From: Angustibacter sp. Root456
Lineage (GTDB): Bacteria > Actinomycetota > Actinomycetes > Actinomycetales > Angustibacteraceae
Assembly: GCF_001426435.1 (NCBI RefSeq)
Contig: NZ_LMER01000003.1
Span: forward strand, 1 to 40,774
Reading direction: 5' to 3'
DNA: 40,774 nt
Shown here piece after piece: positions 13,283-23,809 of this stretch. The notes beneath the pieces are model-generated. The model was not told where the DNA came from, did no database searches, and saw nothing but the letters and a program-made list of their open reading frames with translations. How positions within the stretch are numbered: position 1 is the stretch's first letter; each line of letters begins with the position of its first letter. Position numbers and translations under genes: made by a program.

Positions 13283-15871
13283 CTACAACGCGGCGCCCGA
13301 GCGCGAGCCGGCGTCCTGCTCACCGAGCTGGACGTCGGTCACCGTGGGCTCGCCCTCGCCGCTCACCAGCTCGAGCTGCTCGATGCGCCCTGTGGCCCGC
13401 AGGTCGGCCTCGGCCGCGCGCAGCCGGGGCAGATCGGCGTCCGTGGCGGCGATCACCGCTCGGGTCACCGGGGTGCGCTGCGAGACCTTGGCCTGCGACT
13501 TGGCACCTCGCACGCCCGCCAGCGCGGCCGACACGACGGTCAGCAGGGCGGCGTCGCCGTCCGTCACGGCGGGCACCGCGCGCTCGAGCTCGGCCACGGT
13601 CGGCCAGGCGCTGCGATGCACCGAGCCCTCCTGCCACCACGACCACGCCTCCTCGGTGACGAACGGCATGATCGGTGCGAGCAGGCGCAGCTGCACCGAC
13701 AGCGCGGTGGCGAGCGCGGTGCGCGCGGACGCCGCACCCGGCCCGTCGCCGTACGCGCGCTCCTTGACCAGCTCGAGGTAGTCGTCGCAGAAGGTCCAGA
13801 AGAAGCGCTCGGTGGTCTCCAGAGCCCGCGTGTAGTCGAAGGCGGCGAACGCCTCGCCGGTCTCGCGCACGACGTCGGCCAGCGCGGCCAGCATCGCCGT
13901 GTCGAGTGGCTCGGTGACCGGCCCGGCGTCCAGGCTCGCACCGGCGCCGAGCACGAACTTGCTGGCGTTGAGCACCTTGATGGCCAGGCGGCGGCCGACC
14001 TTCATCTGGCTCTCGTCGAACGGCGAGTCCATGCCGGGGCGGGCCATCGCCGCGCGCCAGCGCACCGCGTCGGTGCCGAACTTCTCGAGGATCTCGGTGG
14101 GCACGACGGCGTTGCCCTTGGACTTGCTCATCTTCTTGCGGTCGGGGTCGACCACGAAGCCGGAGATCATCGAGCGGGCCCAGGGCAGCGACCCGTTCTC
14201 GTAGTGGGCCCGCACCACCCGGGAGAACAGCCAGGTGCGGATGATCTCGTGGGCGTGGGTGTTGAGGTCCATCGGGAACGTGCGCGCGAACAGGTCAGGG
14301 TCACGCTCCCAGCCGCACGCGATGTGGGGCGTGAGGGACGACGTCGCCCAGGTGTCCATGACGTCGGGGTCGCCGACGAAGCCGCCGGGCACGCCGCGCT
14401 GGTCGTTCGTGAAGCCCGGTGCCGGGTCGGACGACGGGTCGACCGGCAGCGCGGACTCGTCGGCGACGATCGGCTCGGAGTAGTCGATCTCACTGGCCTG
14501 GTCGAGGCGGTACCAGACGGGGAAGGGCACGCCGAAGAAGCGCTGTCGGCTGATCAGCCAGTCGCCGTTGAGACCGCCCACCCAGTTCTCGTAGCGGTGG
14601 GCCATGAACTCCGGCACGAACTTGAGCTCGCGCCCGCGCTCGAGGAACGTCGCCTTCAGCTCGGGGTCGCGCCCGCCGTTGCGGATGTACCACTGCCGGC
14701 TGGTGACGATCTCGAGCGGCTTGTCGCCCTTCTCGAAGAAGTTCGCCATGCGCTGAGTGGGCGTCGGCTCACCCTCGAGGTCGCCGCTGTCGCGCAGCGC
14801 CTGCACCACGGCCTCGCGCGCCGAGAACGTCGTCCTGCCGGCCAGCTCGCCGTACAGCTCGCGGCCGGAGTCGGTGGGCAGCCACTGCGGCACGTCGCGC
14901 AGGATCCGCCCGTCTCGCCCGACCACCGCGCGCGTGGGCAGCTGCAGCTCGCGCCACCACAGGACGTCGGTCAGGTCACCAAAGGTGCAGCACATGGCGA
15001 TACCGGCGCCCTTGTCCATCTCCGCCGCGGGGTGCGCCAGCACGGGCACCTCGACGTCGAACAGGGGCGTGCGCACGGTGGTGCCGAACAGCGCCTGGTA
15101 GCGCTCGTCGTCCGGGTGGGCGATGAGCGCCACGCAGGCCGCGATGAGCTCAGGCCGGGTCGTCTCGATGTGGACGTCGCCGGCCGGGCCGTGGAAGGCG
15201 ACGCGGTGGTAGAAGCCGGGGTACTCGCGCGCCTCGAGCTCGGCCTGCGCGACCGCGGTCTGGAACGTCACGTCCCACAGGCTGGGCGCCTCGCTCTGGT
15301 AGGCCTCACCGCGGGCGAGGTTGCGCAGGAAGGCTCGCTGCGCCACCGCCCGGGAGTCGTCGCTGATCGTCTCGTACTGCGTCGACCAGTCGACCGACAG
15401 GCCGAGGTGGCGCAGCAGCTCCTCGAACGCCTTCTCGTCCTCGACGGTGAGGCGGCTGCACAGCTCGATGAAGTTCGGCCGGCTGATCGGCACCTGCTTC
15501 TTGGGGTCGGGCTTGGCCGGCGGCTCGAAGTCGGGGTCGTACGGCAGCGAGGGGTCGCAGCGCACGCCGAAGTAGTTCTGCACGCGGCGCTCGGTCGGAA
15601 GGCCGTTGTCGTCCCAGCCGATGGGGTAGAAGACCTGCTTGCCGGTCATCCGCTGGTAGCGCGCGATGAGGTCTGTGTGCGTGTAGCTGAACACGTGCCC
15701 GACGTGCAGGCTGCCGCTCACGGTCGGCGGGGGAGTGTCGATCGAGAAGACCTGCTCGCGCGGCGCCGTCCGGTCGAAGGTGTAGGTGCCCTGCTCGGCC
15801 CACGCGGCTACCCAGCGGCTCTCGAGTCCGTCGAGGGTCGGCTTCTCGGGCACCTGGGGCGTCGTCGGCAT
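13283..15871 (-). CDS. valS: Valyl-tRNA synthetase, type 2
   Basis: This class I aminoacyl-tRNA synthetase (862 residues) charges tRNA-Val. The HIGH motif is HVGH (56-59), and the KMSKS motif KKMSKSKGN lies near 580. The CP1 editing domain lies between them, and the anticodon-binding domain follows. The [20 protein letters not shown] segment and the lack of a C-terminal coiled coil match the type 2 ValS group of HAMAP as I recall it, not the E. coli-like type. ATG 15871 has GGGAGA nine bases upstream. The 160-base gap between its stop and the GGDEF-EAL gene (13123-13282) holds no gene I can support and probably carries the promoter of the latter. Confidence 0.96.
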   Translation of the reverse strand: MPTTPQVPEKPTLDGLESRWVAAWAEQGTYTFDRTAPREQVFSIDTPPPTVSGSLHVGHVFSYTHTDLIARYQRMTGKQVFYPIGWDDNGLPTERRVQNYFGVRCDPSLPYDPDFEPPAKPDPKKQVPISRPNFIELCSRLTVEDEKAFEELLRHLGLSVDWSTQYETISDDSRAVAQRAFLRNLARGEAYQSEAPSLWDVTFQTAVAQAELEAREYPGFYHRVAFHGPAGDVHIETTRPELIAACVALIAHPDDERYQALFGTTVRTPLFDVEVPVLAHPAAEMDKGAGIAMCCTFGDLTDVLWWRELQLPTRAVVGRDGRILRDVPQWLPTDSGRELYGELAGRTTFSAREAVVQALRDSGDLEGEPTPTQRMANFFEKGDKPLEIVTSRQWYIRNGGRDPELKATFLERGRELKFVPEFMAHRYENWVGGLNGDWLISRQRFFGVPFPVWYRLDQASEIDYSEPIVADESALPVDPSSDPAPGFTNDQRGVPGGFVGDPDVMDTWATSSLTPHIACGWERDPDLFARTFPMDLNTHAHEIIRTWLFSRVVRAHYENGSLPWARSMISGFVVDPDRKKMSKSKGNAVVPTEILEKFGTDAVRWRAAMARPGMDSPFDESQMKVGRRLAIKVLNASKFVLGAGASLDAGPVTEPLDTAMLAALADVVRETGEAFAAFDYTRALETTERFFWTFCDDYLELVKERAYGDGPGAASARTALATALSVQLRLLAPIMPFVTEEAWSWWQEGSVHRSAWPTVAELERAVPAVTDGDAALLTVVSAALAGVRGAKSQAKVSQRTPVTRAVIAATDADLPRLRAAEADLRATGRIEQLELVSGEGEPTVTDVQLGEQDAGSRSGAAL

Positions 15872-15926
15872 GCGTGGGATTCTCCCAGATCGGCGCCGGT
15901 GCTCTCGACCCGGTTTGCCCGCGGGG

Positions 15927-16619
15927 TCAGGGGTGGAAGTCGATGACGTCCGCGAGGTCGACCCAGTCGTCGCCGACCTGCACCTGGGGCGGGCGGCCGT
16001 CGAGCTGGCGCAACGCCCCGAGGACGCCGGTGCTGCCGTCGCCGTTGCCGGTCAGCTGCTCGCTACCGGTCGAGGCGACCGCCACGACCAGGGCCCGGCT
16101 CCAGGCGTCCAGCTCATCGGACGACGGTGCCGCGGTCTTGCCGGACGCCGCCCCCGCCGCCTGCCCTGCTCCTGACGCTGCTGCTGCGCGTGTGGTGGCG
16201 AGCAGCGCCAGGTAGGCCTGCAGGACGGCGGCCCGGCTGCGCAGCTGCTCCTGCGTGGCGTCGGCGCGTCCGCGCACGTCGTTGGCGACGATGTAGGCGA
16301 TGCCGAGCACCACGGCGGAGGTGAAGACGGGCAGCCCGATGCCGACGCTGCGCTGCAGGATCTTCGGCAGCGCCTCGAACTGCGCGAGCAGGGCGGTGAG
16401 GGTGGCTGCCCCGACCCCGGCCGTCGACCACCACTTGGCTGCCGCGGACATGCCGGTCTTGATCACCGCCACGCTGTCGGGCGTCCCGCGGAGCGCGCCG
16501 ACCTGGTCCGCGCCCGCTGTCGGCAGCAGCTGCCAGAGCTTCAGCAGCTCGGCTGCCGGGCCGCCGACGTCCACCGCGTCGGCAGCGACGAACGAGCCGG
16601 GTAGCTGGGTGTCGGCCAT
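15927..16619 (-). CDS. Hypothetical membrane protein
   Basis: The 230-residue product is not recognised. Two hydrophobic segments are visible at about 63-82 ([19 protein letters not shown]) and 92-112 ([19 protein letters not shown]). A charged helical stretch and an Ala/Gly-rich linker follow. The last 25 residues contain [18 protein letters not shown], which looks like a small structured end. ATG 16619 was chosen because GAGGAGGT precedes it by five bases on the minus strand. An open frame continues to 17015 but would cross the divergent ileS T-box leader and is rejected. It lies 55 bases upstream of valS on the same strand and may share a transcript with it. Function unknown. Confidence 0.7.
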   Translation of the reverse strand: MADTQLPGSFVAADAVDVGGPAAELLKLWQLLPTAGADQVGALRGTPDSVAVIKTGMSAAAKWWSTAGVGAATLTALLAQFEALPKILQRSVGIGLPVFTSAVVLGIAYIVANDVRGRADATQEQLRSRAAVLQAYLALLATTRAAAASGAGQAAGAASGKTAAPSSDELDAWSRALVVAVASTGSEQLTGNGDGSTGVLGALRQLDGRPPQVQVGDDWVDLADVIDFHP

Positions 16620-16787
16620 GCGGACCTCCTCGCCGGAGCGCAGGGTCGTCGTGTCGGCAGCCCGCTGCCGTCCGGTGTCGCTGACCGACGCTAGCGCCAG
16701 CGGATGGGCGGTGTCCGGCGTTCCGGGACATCCGAGGCACGCCGGATATGCCCGCGACGCCCCGCGCGGTCGCTCGCTACCATGGCG

Positions 16788-16793
16788 GGCAGG
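16788..16793 (+). promoter_or_regulatory. ileS: Probable -10 box of the ileS T-box transcript
   Basis: TACCAT at 16788-16793 stands just before the start of the conserved leader, placing transcription start near 16800. No strong -35 match is visible. Position relative to the T-box is the main support. Confidence 0.45.
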
Positions 16794-16795
16794 CG

Positions 16796-17017
16796 CTGAA
16801 CCGACCATCACCGGGGAGCCTCCGGAAGAACGGGCGCCGCCCCACCAGGGCGGCGCCTCACTAGACCCGGGCGGACCGGCCCGCACCCCAGCCGGCGAAC
16901 GAGCGGTCGGCCGTGGCTCGCCATCGGCCGGCAAGCGAGGTGGTACCGCGGTGCCGCCCGGGTTCTCCGGGTGACGTCGTCCTCGTGGTGGTAGCGACGA
17001 CCCCGCGAGAGGCACCG
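16796..17017 (+). promoter_or_regulatory. T-box riboswitch of ileS, translational type
   Basis: The T-box core AGGTGGTACCGCGG is exact at 16938-16951; UGGU in it pairs with the uncharged tRNA end. A short stem I region near 16800-16835 exposes ATC (16807-16809), the isoleucine specifier codon, as in the ultrashort stem I of actinobacterial ileS leaders. Just after the T-box, CGGTGCC (16949-16955) is exactly complementary to GGCACCG (17011-17017), which overlaps the ribosome site GAGAGG and touches the ATG. Pairing would hide the start. Uncharged tRNA-Ile binding should favour the antisequestrator and allow translation. No U-run terminator is seen, which fits control of translation rather than of transcription. 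Confidence 0.9.
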
Positions 17018-20000
17018 ATGACGTACCCCAAGGCCGGCTCTGACGCCCACGACGGCTCCGCGCGCTCCGACGTCCCCGCCGGCGTCCCCTCGAGCCCGCG
17101 CTTCCCGGAGATCGAGGAGCGGATCGAGCGCTACTGGGCCGCCGACGGCACCTTCCGCGCCAGCGTCGAGCAGCGGCCCGCGGGCGAGAACGGCAGCAAC
17201 GAGTTCGTCTTCTACGACGGGCCGCCGTTCGCCAACGGCCTGCCGCACTACGGCCACCTGCTCACCGGCTACGTCAAGGACGTCGTGCCGCGCTACCAGA
17301 CCATGCGCGGTCGCCGGGTCGAGCGCCGCTTCGGCTGGGACACCCACGGCCTGCCCGCCGAGCTCGAGGCCGAGCGTCAGCTCGGCATCAAGGGCCGCGG
17401 CGACATCCTCGAGCTGGGCATCGAGACGTTCAACGCCGCCTGCCGCGAGTCGGTGCTGAAGTACACCCGCGAGTGGGAGGACTACGTCACCCGCCAGGCC
17501 CGCTGGGTCGACTTCGAGAACGACTACAAGACGCTCGAGCTGCCGTACATGGAGAGCGTCATCTGGGCGTTCAAGACGTTGTACGACAAGGGGTACGTCT
17601 ATGAGGGCCAGCGCGTGCTGCCGTACTGCTGGGTCGACGAGACGCCGCTGAGCAACCACGAGCTGCGCATGGACGACGACGTGTACCAGCAGCGGCAGGA
17701 CCCGTCCGTCACCGTGTGGGTCGAGCTCGAGACCGGCGAGCGGCTCATGGCCTGGACGACCACGCCGTGGACCCTGCCCTCCAACGAGGCCATGGCCGTC
17801 GGCGTCGACCTCGACTACGTGGTCGTCGAGCACGAGGGCGCGCGTTACGTGCTGGCGGCCGACCGCCTGGCGGCGTACGCCCGCGAGCTCGGGGACGACG
17901 CCGCCGACCGCGTCGTGGCCCGGCTCAAGGGCTCTGAGCTCGTCGGACGCCGGTACACGCCGCTCTTCGAGTTCCTCACCGACACCGAGCGGTTCGGCAC
18001 GCAGAACGCCTTCCGCGTGATCGCCGCCGAGCACGTCACGACGGACGACGGCACCGGCGTCGTGCACATGTCGCCGGCCTACGGCGAGGACGACCAGATC
18101 GCCTGCGAGGCAGCGGGTATCCCCACGATCCTCACCGTCGACGACCGCGCGCGGTTCACCTCCATCGTGCCGGCGTTCGAGGGCCTGCAGGTGTTCGAGG
18201 CCAACCGGCCCATCACCCAGGACCTCAAGGCCCGCGGCCACCTGGTGCGCCAGGAGAGCTACGAGCACTCGTACCCGCACTGCTGGCGTTGCCGGAACCC
18301 GTTGATCTACAAGGCCGTCTCGTCGTGGTTCGTCGAGGTGACGAAGTTCCGCGACCGCATGGTCGAGCTCAACGAGCAGATCACCTGGGTGCCCGAGCAC
18401 GTGAAGCACGGGCAGTTCGGCAAGTGGCTGTCGAACGCGCGTGACTGGTCGATCAGCCGAAACCGCTTCTGGGGCAGCCCGATCCCGGTGTGGAAGTCGG
18501 ACGACCCGAACTACCCGCGGGTCGACGTCTACGGCTCGCTCGACGAGCTGGAGCGCGACTTCGGCGTCCGGCCGACCGACCTGCACCGGCCGTTCGTCGA
18601 CGACCTCACGCGGCCCAACCCCGACGACCCCACGGGCCGCTCGACGATGCGCCGGGTCACCGACGTCCTCGACGTGTGGTTCGACTCCGGGTCGATGCCG
18701 TACGCCCAGGTGCACTACCCGTTCGAGAACGCCGACTGGTTCGAGCACCACTACCCGGGCGACTTCATCGTCGAGTACATCGGGCAGACCCGCGGCTGGT
18801 TCTACACGCTGCACGTGCTGGCGACGGCGCTGTTCGACCGGCCGGCCTTCTCGTCGTGCGTGAGCCACGGCATCGTGCTCGGCGACGACGGCCAGAAGAT
18901 GTCGAAGAGCCTGCGCAACTACCCCGACGTCAACGAGGTGTTCGAGCGCGACGGCGCCGACGCCATGCGCTGGTTCCTCATGTCGTCGCCGGTGCTGCGC
19001 GGCGGCAACCTCATCGTCACCGAGCGCGGCATCCGCGAGGGCATGCGCCAGGTGCTGATCCCGCTGTGGAACGCCTGGTACTTCTTCTCGTTGTACGCCA
19101 ACGCGGTCAACGAGGGTGCGGGCTATGACGCGAGGTGGTCGACGGCGTCCACCGACGTCCTCGACCGCTACCTGCTGGCCAAGCTGCACGACCTCGTCAC
19201 CGACGTGCAGGCCCAGCTCGACGTGTACGACGTCAGCGCCGCCTGCCAGTCGGTGCGCGAGTTCTGCGACGTGCTGACCAACTGGTACATCCGCCGCTCG
19301 CGCGAGCGCTTCTGGGGTGAGGACGACACCGCGGCCTTCGACACCCTCTCCACGACGCTGGAGGTGCTCACCCGGGTCAGCGCGCCGCTGCTGCCGCTCG
19401 TCGCCGAGGACGTCTGGCGCGGGCTCACCGGTGGGCGCAGCGTGCACCTCACCGACTGGCCGGACGCCGACGACCTGCCGACCGACGCCGCGCTCGTCGC
19501 GGCCATGGACCGCACCCGCGAGGTGTGCTCGGCGGCGCTGGCGCTGCGCAAGGCCGAGGGCCTGCGCGTGCGCCTGCCGCTGCACTCGCTCACGGTGGTC
19601 GACGCCGACGCGAGCGCGCTGGAGGACTTCGCCTCGCTGGTGGCCGACGAGGTGAACGTGCGCGAGGTGCGGCTCGTCACGCTCGAGGAGTCCGGTGCGG
19701 GTGCGGAGCAGTTCGGGGTCTCGCGGCGGCTCACGGTGAACGCGCGCGCCGCCGGCCCCCGGCTCGGCAAGGACGTCCAGACCGCGATCCGGGCGAGCAA
19801 GTCCGGTGACTGGCAGGTCGCGGACGACGGCACGGTCAGCTCCGGCGGCATCGCGCTGGTCGAGGGCGAGTACACGCTCGACATGGTCGTCGAGGGTGGT
19901 GCCGACGAGCACCGGGCCGTCGGGGTGCTGCCCCGCGGCGGCTTCGTCGTCCTCGACACCGAGGTGACGCCCGAGCTGGAGGCGGTGGGGCTGGCGCGCG

Positions 20001-20260
20001 ACGTCGTCCGGGTGGTGCAGCAGGCCCGCCGGGACGCCGGTCTCGACGTCAGCGACCGCATCCGCCTCACCGTGGCGGCCGAGGGTGGGGTGGCCGCGGC
20101 GCTCACCGAGCACCAGGGCCTGCTGATGTCCGAGACGCTGGCCGTGCAGGTAGGCGTCGCCGGCGACCTCGACGCGCTACCCGTGGGCGACGGCGTCAGC
20201 GAGGCCACCGTCGGCGACAGCCTGAAGGTCCGCGTGCGGGTCGAGAAGTCGCAGGCCTAA
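17018..20260 (+). CDS. ileS: Isoleucyl-tRNA synthetase, type 2 (eukaryote-like)
   Basis: This class I synthetase of 1080 residues has HIGH motif HYGH (77-80), KMSKS motif KMSKS (627-631), a CP1 editing domain between them, and a long C-terminal anticodon-binding region. The sequence [20 protein letters not shown] and the overall length match the type 2 IleS group. Members of that group are typically less sensitive to mupirocin; that is family knowledge, not tested here. ATG 17018 is set by GAGAGG at 17007-17012 and by the T-box anti-start helix that ends on it. Longer frames begin inside the riboswitch. It is convergent with the following minus-strand gene, with 18 bases between. Confidence 0.96.
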   Translation: MTYPKAGSDAHDGSARSDVPAGVPSSPRFPEIEERIERYWAADGTFRASVEQRPAGENGSNEFVFYDGPPFANGLPHYGHLLTGYVKDVVPRYQTMRGRRVERRFGWDTHGLPAELEAERQLGIKGRGDILELGIETFNAACRESVLKYTREWEDYVTRQARWVDFENDYKTLELPYMESVIWAFKTLYDKGYVYEGQRVLPYCWVDETPLSNHELRMDDDVYQQRQDPSVTVWVELETGERLMAWTTTPWTLPSNEAMAVGVDLDYVVVEHEGARYVLAADRLAAYARELGDDAADRVVARLKGSELVGRRYTPLFEFLTDTERFGTQNAFRVIAAEHVTTDDGTGVVHMSPAYGEDDQIACEAAGIPTILTVDDRARFTSIVPAFEGLQVFEANRPITQDLKARGHLVRQESYEHSYPHCWRCRNPLIYKAVSSWFVEVTKFRDRMVELNEQITWVPEHVKHGQFGKWLSNARDWSISRNRFWGSPIPVWKSDDPNYPRVDVYGSLDELERDFGVRPTDLHRPFVDDLTRPNPDDPTGRSTMRRVTDVLDVWFDSGSMPYAQVHYPFENADWFEHHYPGDFIVEYIGQTRGWFYTLHVLATALFDRPAFSSCVSHGIVLGDDGQKMSKSLRNYPDVNEVFERDGADAMRWFLMSSPVLRGGNLIVTERGIREGMRQVLIPLWNAWYFFSLYANAVNEGAGYDARWSTASTDVLDRYLLAKLHDLVTDVQAQLDVYDVSAACQSVREFCDVLTNWYIRRSRERFWGEDDTAAFDTLSTTLEVLTRVSAPLLPLVAEDVWRGLTGGRSVHLTDWPDADDLPTDAALVAAMDRTREVCSAALALRKAEGLRVRLPLHSLTVVDADASALEDFASLVADEVNVREVRLVTLEESGAGAEQFGVSRRLTVNARAAGPRLGKDVQTAIRASKSGDWQVADDGTVSSGGIALVEGEYTLDMVVEGGADEHRAVGVLPRGGFVVLDTEVTPELEAVGLARDVVRVVQQARRDAGLDVSDRIRLTVAAEGGVAAALTEHQGLLMSETLAVQVGVAGDLDALPVGDGVSEATVGDSLKVRVRVEKSQA

Positions 20261-20278
20261 CCAGAGCAGAGACGTGAG

Positions 20279-22006
20279 TCAGGCGGTGCATGCGGCGGGC
20301 AGCTCGAACCAGCGCAGCCGGTCGAACTCGTCATCCGGCCCCGAGCCCGGCGTGAGGTCCGGCTCGGGGCGGCTGGCGAGCAGGGCGCGCGCGTCGTCGA
20401 GGTAGCCCTGCAGCGTCGACTCCGGCGCGTGCTCGGCGTGGCTGTCGTAGCGCAGGACGCCGTCGGTGTCGTAGTGCAGGTCGCCCAGCCGCAGCGGCGG
20501 CTCGACCGGCCCGCCGCGGTGCCGCCACAGGCCGGTGGCCGGCTCGAAGCGGTAGTCGGGCAGCAGTCGCCAGCCGTCGCGCGCGACGACGTCGACGGCC
20601 GCGACGACGTAGTCGAACACGGCGTGCGACAGGAAGTAGTTGAAGTTCACCCGCACCCAGCCCGGCTTGATGCCCTCGCACCCGCGCGAGATCTCCTGCT
20701 CGAACTCGTGCGAGCGCTCGAGGTCGATGCCGAGCAGCCGGTGGCCGTAGGGGCCGGCGCACGAGCAGCCGCCGCGCGACTGGATGCCGAACAGGTCGTT
20801 GAGCACCGCCACGACGAAGTTGTGGTGCAGGTACTGGCCGCCCGGACGCCGGATGACGAACGACAGGATCGACAGCCGCTCGGCGTCGAGGTTTCCGAGG
20901 ATCTCGATCGCCGGGTTCTGCGACCACGTGCGCACCGCGCAGCGCAGGAAGTGCTCCTCGTGCGCGCGGATCACGTCGATCCCGACCGCCTGCTTGAGCT
21001 GGAACACCAGGCCGGCGCGGATCGACTCCACGATGGCGGGCGTGCCCGCCTCCTCGCGGTGCTCGGGGGAGTCGAGGTAGACGTGCTCGGCCGGGTTCAC
21101 GTAGGCCACCGTTCCGCCCCCGACGACGGCCGGAACTCGGTTGCGCAGCAACGACTTGCGGACGACGAGCACGCCCGGCGTGCCCGGGCCGCCGATGAGC
21201 TTGTGCGGGCTGAGGAAGATCGCGTCCTTGGCCGCGGCGGGGTCGTCGTCCGGCGTCATCTCGATCTCGACGTACGGCGCGGCCGCGGCGAAGTCCCAGA
21301 ACGCCAGCGCGCCGTGCTCGTGCAGCAGCCGCGTGACCGCGTGGGTGTCGGTGACGATCCCCGTGACGTTGCTGGCCGCCGAGAACGAGCCGATCTTGAG
21401 CGGGCGGTCGGCGTAGCGCGCGAGCTCGGCGGCGAGACGGTCGAGGTCGATGTGCCCGTTGGCGTCCTCGGGCACGGTGACGACGTCGGCGACCGACTCG
21501 CGCCACGGCAGCTCGTTGGAGTGGTGCTCGAAGGGGCCGATGAACACCACCGGACGCTGGTCGGCGGGGATCTGCGCCGACAGGTGCCAGCGGTCGTCGA
21601 GCTCGGACGGGATGCGCAGCCCCAGCACCGCCACCAGCTTGTCGATGGCCCCGGTGGTGCCCGAGCCGCAGAACAGCACCGCGCAGTCGTCGTCCGCGCC
21701 GACGGCCTCGCGGACGATGCGTCGGGCGTCCTCGCGCAGCCGGGTCGTCTGCAGCCCGGTGCCCGACGACTCGGTGTGCGTGTTGGCGTAGCGGGGGAGC
21801 ACCTCGTCGCGGATGAAGTCCTCGATGAAGGCCAGCGAGCGGCCGCTCGCGGTGTAGTCGGCGTAGGTGACCCGGCGGGGGCCGTAGGGGCCGGGCAGGG
21901 TGAGGTCGTCGCCGATGATGGACTCGCGGATGCGCTGCAGCAGGGGTGTGTCCGGCGGGCAGTCGCCCTGCGCGGTGGCTGCAGCGTCGACGTCGTCGGT
22001 CACCAT
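20279..22006 (-). CDS. Class V aminotransferase / cysteine desulfurase-like protein
   Basis: The 575-residue PLP enzyme has the fold-type I, class V pattern: a glycine-rich phosphate-binding segment (FCGSGTTGAID, 112-122), an FWDFAAAAPY segment carrying the PLP-pairing Asp, and the PLP lysine K269 in SPHKLIGGPG. The RGGCSCAGPYG loop has C414 and C416, where SufS/NifS-type enzymes hold the sulfur-accepting cysteine. It is longer than SufS (about 410) by an extra C-terminal region of unknown role. It may mobilise sulfur from cysteine or act on another amino acid; the exact substrate cannot be read. No SUF or tRNA-thiolation genes are adjacent. It is divergent from folC with 55 bases between, and no strong ribosome site precedes the ATG, so a leaderless mRNA is possible. 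Confidence 0.85.
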   Translation of the reverse strand: MVTDDVDAAATAQGDCPPDTPLLQRIRESIIGDDLTLPGPYGPRRVTYADYTASGRSLAFIEDFIRDEVLPRYANTHTESSGTGLQTTRLREDARRIVREAVGADDDCAVLFCGSGTTGAIDKLVAVLGLRIPSELDDRWHLSAQIPADQRPVVFIGPFEHHSNELPWRESVADVVTVPEDANGHIDLDRLAAELARYADRPLKIGSFSAASNVTGIVTDTHAVTRLLHEHGALAFWDFAAAAPYVEIEMTPDDDPAAAKDAIFLSPHKLIGGPGTPGVLVVRKSLLRNRVPAVVGGGTVAYVNPAEHVYLDSPEHREEAGTPAIVESIRAGLVFQLKQAVGIDVIRAHEEHFLRCAVRTWSQNPAIEILGNLDAERLSILSFVIRRPGGQYLHHNFVVAVLNDLFGIQSRGGCSCAGPYGHRLLGIDLERSHEFEQEISRGCEGIKPGWVRVNFNYFLSHAVFDYVVAAVDVVARDGWRLLPDYRFEPATGLWRHRGGPVEPPLRLGDLHYDTDGVLRYDSHAEHAPESTLQGYLDDARALLASRPEPDLTPGSGPDDEFDRLRWFELPAACTA

Positions 22007-22061
22007 GGTGAGGAGTCTGCCGTACCGTTGGCGGCGTGATCAGCGAGCGCGAGGACCTGTC

Positions 22062-23420
22062 GTGACGAGCGAGCAGCCCGAGGTCGTGTCCGCGCGGTTA
22101 GCGGAGGTCGAGCACGCGGTGCTGGCCCGCACGCCGGAGCACCACGTCGACCCGTCCCTCGACGCGATCCGCGCGCTCATGGACCTCATGGGCGAGCCGC
22201 AGCGGGCCTTCCCCGTCGTGCACATCACGGGCACGAACGGCAAGACGTCGACGTCGCGGATGATCGAGCGGCTGCTGCGCGAGCTCGGCCTGCGCACCGG
22301 CCGCTTCACCAGCCCGCACCTCACCGACATCCGAGAGCGCATCGCCTTCGACGGCGAGCCGATCAGTCCGGAGCGGTTCGTGGCGGCGTGGGACGACGTC
22401 GCGCCGTACCTCGAGATCATCGACGCCCGCGCGCGCGAGGCCGGTGAGCCGTTGATCAACTACTTCCAGGTGCTCACGGCCATGGCCTTCTCGGCGTTCG
22501 CGGACGCGCCCGTCGACGTGGCGGTGGTGGAGGTCGGCCTCGGCGGCACCTGGGACTCCACGAACGTCGCCGACGGTCAGGTCGCCGTCATCACGCCCAT
22601 CGGTATCGACCACGAGCGGCTGCTCGGGTCGACGGTCGAGCAGATCGCCACCGAGAAGGCCGGGATCATCAAGCCCGGTGCCGTCGCCGTGCTCGGCACC
22701 CAGAAGCGCGAGGCCGCCGAGGTGCTGCTGCACCGGGCGGGCGAGGTCGGCGCCGACGTCGTGGTCGAGGGCCAGCAGATCGGGTTGCTGTCGCGCGAGG
22801 TGGCCGTGGGCGGCCAGCTGGTCAGCGTGCGGGGCATCGGCGGCGACTACGAGGACCTGTTCCTGCCGCTGCACGGCGAGCACCAGGCGCACAACCTCGT
22901 GACGGCGATCGCGGCCGTCGAGGCGTTCGTCGGCGGGGGCACCGACCGGCTCGACCCCGAGGTGGTGCGCGTGGCGGTGGCCGACATGACGTCGCCAGGC
23001 CGGATGGAGGTCGTGCGGCGCAGCCCCACGGTGGTGGTCGACGCGGCGCACAACCCGGCCGGGGCGCAGGTGCTCGCGGCGGCGGTGGACGAGGCGTTCA
23101 GCTTCCGACGGCTGGTGGGTGTCGTGGCCGTGCTGTCCGACAAGGACCCGGAGGGCATCCTGGCCGCGCTGGAGCCGGTGCTCGACGAGGTGGTCGTGAC
23201 CCGCACGTCGTCGTCGCGGGCGATGAACCCCGACGACCTCGGCGAGGTGGCGGTGGAGGTGTTCGGTGAGGACCGCGTCCACGTGGTCGGCCGGCTGCCC
23301 GACGCGCTGGCCCGCGCGGTCGACCTCGCCGAGCAGGACGGCGACCTCGGCGTCGGGGTGCTGGCCACGGGCTCGGTGACGATGGCGGCCGACGTCCGGA
23401 CGCTGTTGGGGGTGCGGTGA
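22062..23420 (+). CDS. folC: Folylpolyglutamate synthase / dihydrofolate synthase
   Basis: This Mur-ligase-family enzyme (452 residues from GTG 22062) adds glutamate to folates, and often makes dihydrofolate from dihydropteroate. The ATP-binding loop VHITGTNGKTSTS lies near residues 54-66. The folate-binding segment FTSPHLTDIRERI follows, with later Mur-type motifs (EVGLGGTWDSTN, DAAHNPAG). The start is fixed by GAGGA six bases upstream. Earlier in-frame starts run back into the divergent neighbour. Its stop overlaps the start of the DUF4233 gene by four bases. This folC-DUF4233-ndk order is typical of actinobacteria. Confidence 0.95.
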   Translation: MTSEQPEVVSARLAEVEHAVLARTPEHHVDPSLDAIRALMDLMGEPQRAFPVVHITGTNGKTSTSRMIERLLRELGLRTGRFTSPHLTDIRERIAFDGEPISPERFVAAWDDVAPYLEIIDARAREAGEPLINYFQVLTAMAFSAFADAPVDVAVVEVGLGGTWDSTNVADGQVAVITPIGIDHERLLGSTVEQIATEKAGIIKPGAVAVLGTQKREAAEVLLHRAGEVGADVVVEGQQIGLLSREVAVGGQLVSVRGIGGDYEDLFLPLHGEHQAHNLVTAIAAVEAFVGGGTDRLDPEVVRVAVADMTSPGRMEVVRRSPTVVVDAAHNPAGAQVLAAAVDEAFSFRRLVGVVAVLSDKDPEGILAALEPVLDEVVVTRTSSSRAMNPDDLGEVAVEVFGEDRVHVVGRLPDALARAVDLAEQDGDLGVGVLATGSVTMAADVRTLLGVR

Positions 23421-23809
23421 GCGAGCGTCCGCCGCGGTCGCTGCGCCGCTCGTTCGCGGCCATGGTGCTCGTGGGTGAGGTGCTGGTGGTGGGCTTCGCC
23501 GCCCTGGTGGCCAAGGACCTCTCGGACGTGTCCGGCCGCACCGTGGCCCTCGCGGCCGGCGTCACCGCCCTGCTCGCCGTGCTCGCCGCCGGCCTGCTGC
23601 GCTCGCGCCTCGGGTACGTGCTCGGCTGGCTGGTGCAGGTCGTGCTCGTCGTGAGCGGTGTGTGGGTACCGATGATGTTCTTCATCGGGATCGTCTTCGC
23701 CGTCGTGTGGGGCTTCGTGCTCGTGGCGGGCGGTCGAGCCGACGCCGTCACCGCCCAGCGCCTCGCCGCCGCCCGTGCCGACGTTGGCCCCGTTGATCAC
23801 GTTCAGTAG
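23417..23809 (+). CDS. DUF4233 membrane protein
   Basis: This 130-residue protein has four hydrophobic segments (about 14-33, 41-60, 66-82 and 85-104). It matches the small DUF4233 family that almost always follows folC in actinobacteria; its function is unknown. Translation is coupled to folC by a GTGA overlap at 23417-23420. Its last four codons and stop (DHVQ, TAG at 23807-23809) lie inside the left arm of a palindromic element, so the native end has probably been replaced by the insertion. Confidence 0.85.
   Translation: MSERPPRSLRRSFAAMVLVGEVLVVGFAALVAKDLSDVSGRTVALAAGVTALLAVLAAGLLRSRLGYVLGWLVQVVLVVSGVWVPMMFFIGIVFAVVWGFVLVAGGRADAVTAQRLAAARADVGPVDHVQ

Noticed and set aside
16913-17017. 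Earlier ileS start within the T-box
   Set aside because: The added residues come from riboswitch sequence and the T-box helix ends at ATG 17018.
16808-20113. Very long open frame on the minus strand opposite ileS (about 1100 codons)
   Set aside because: It is a mirror of GC-rich codon use in ileS; its translation is Val/Leu/Arg/His-rich with no family features, while the plus frame is a full synthetase.
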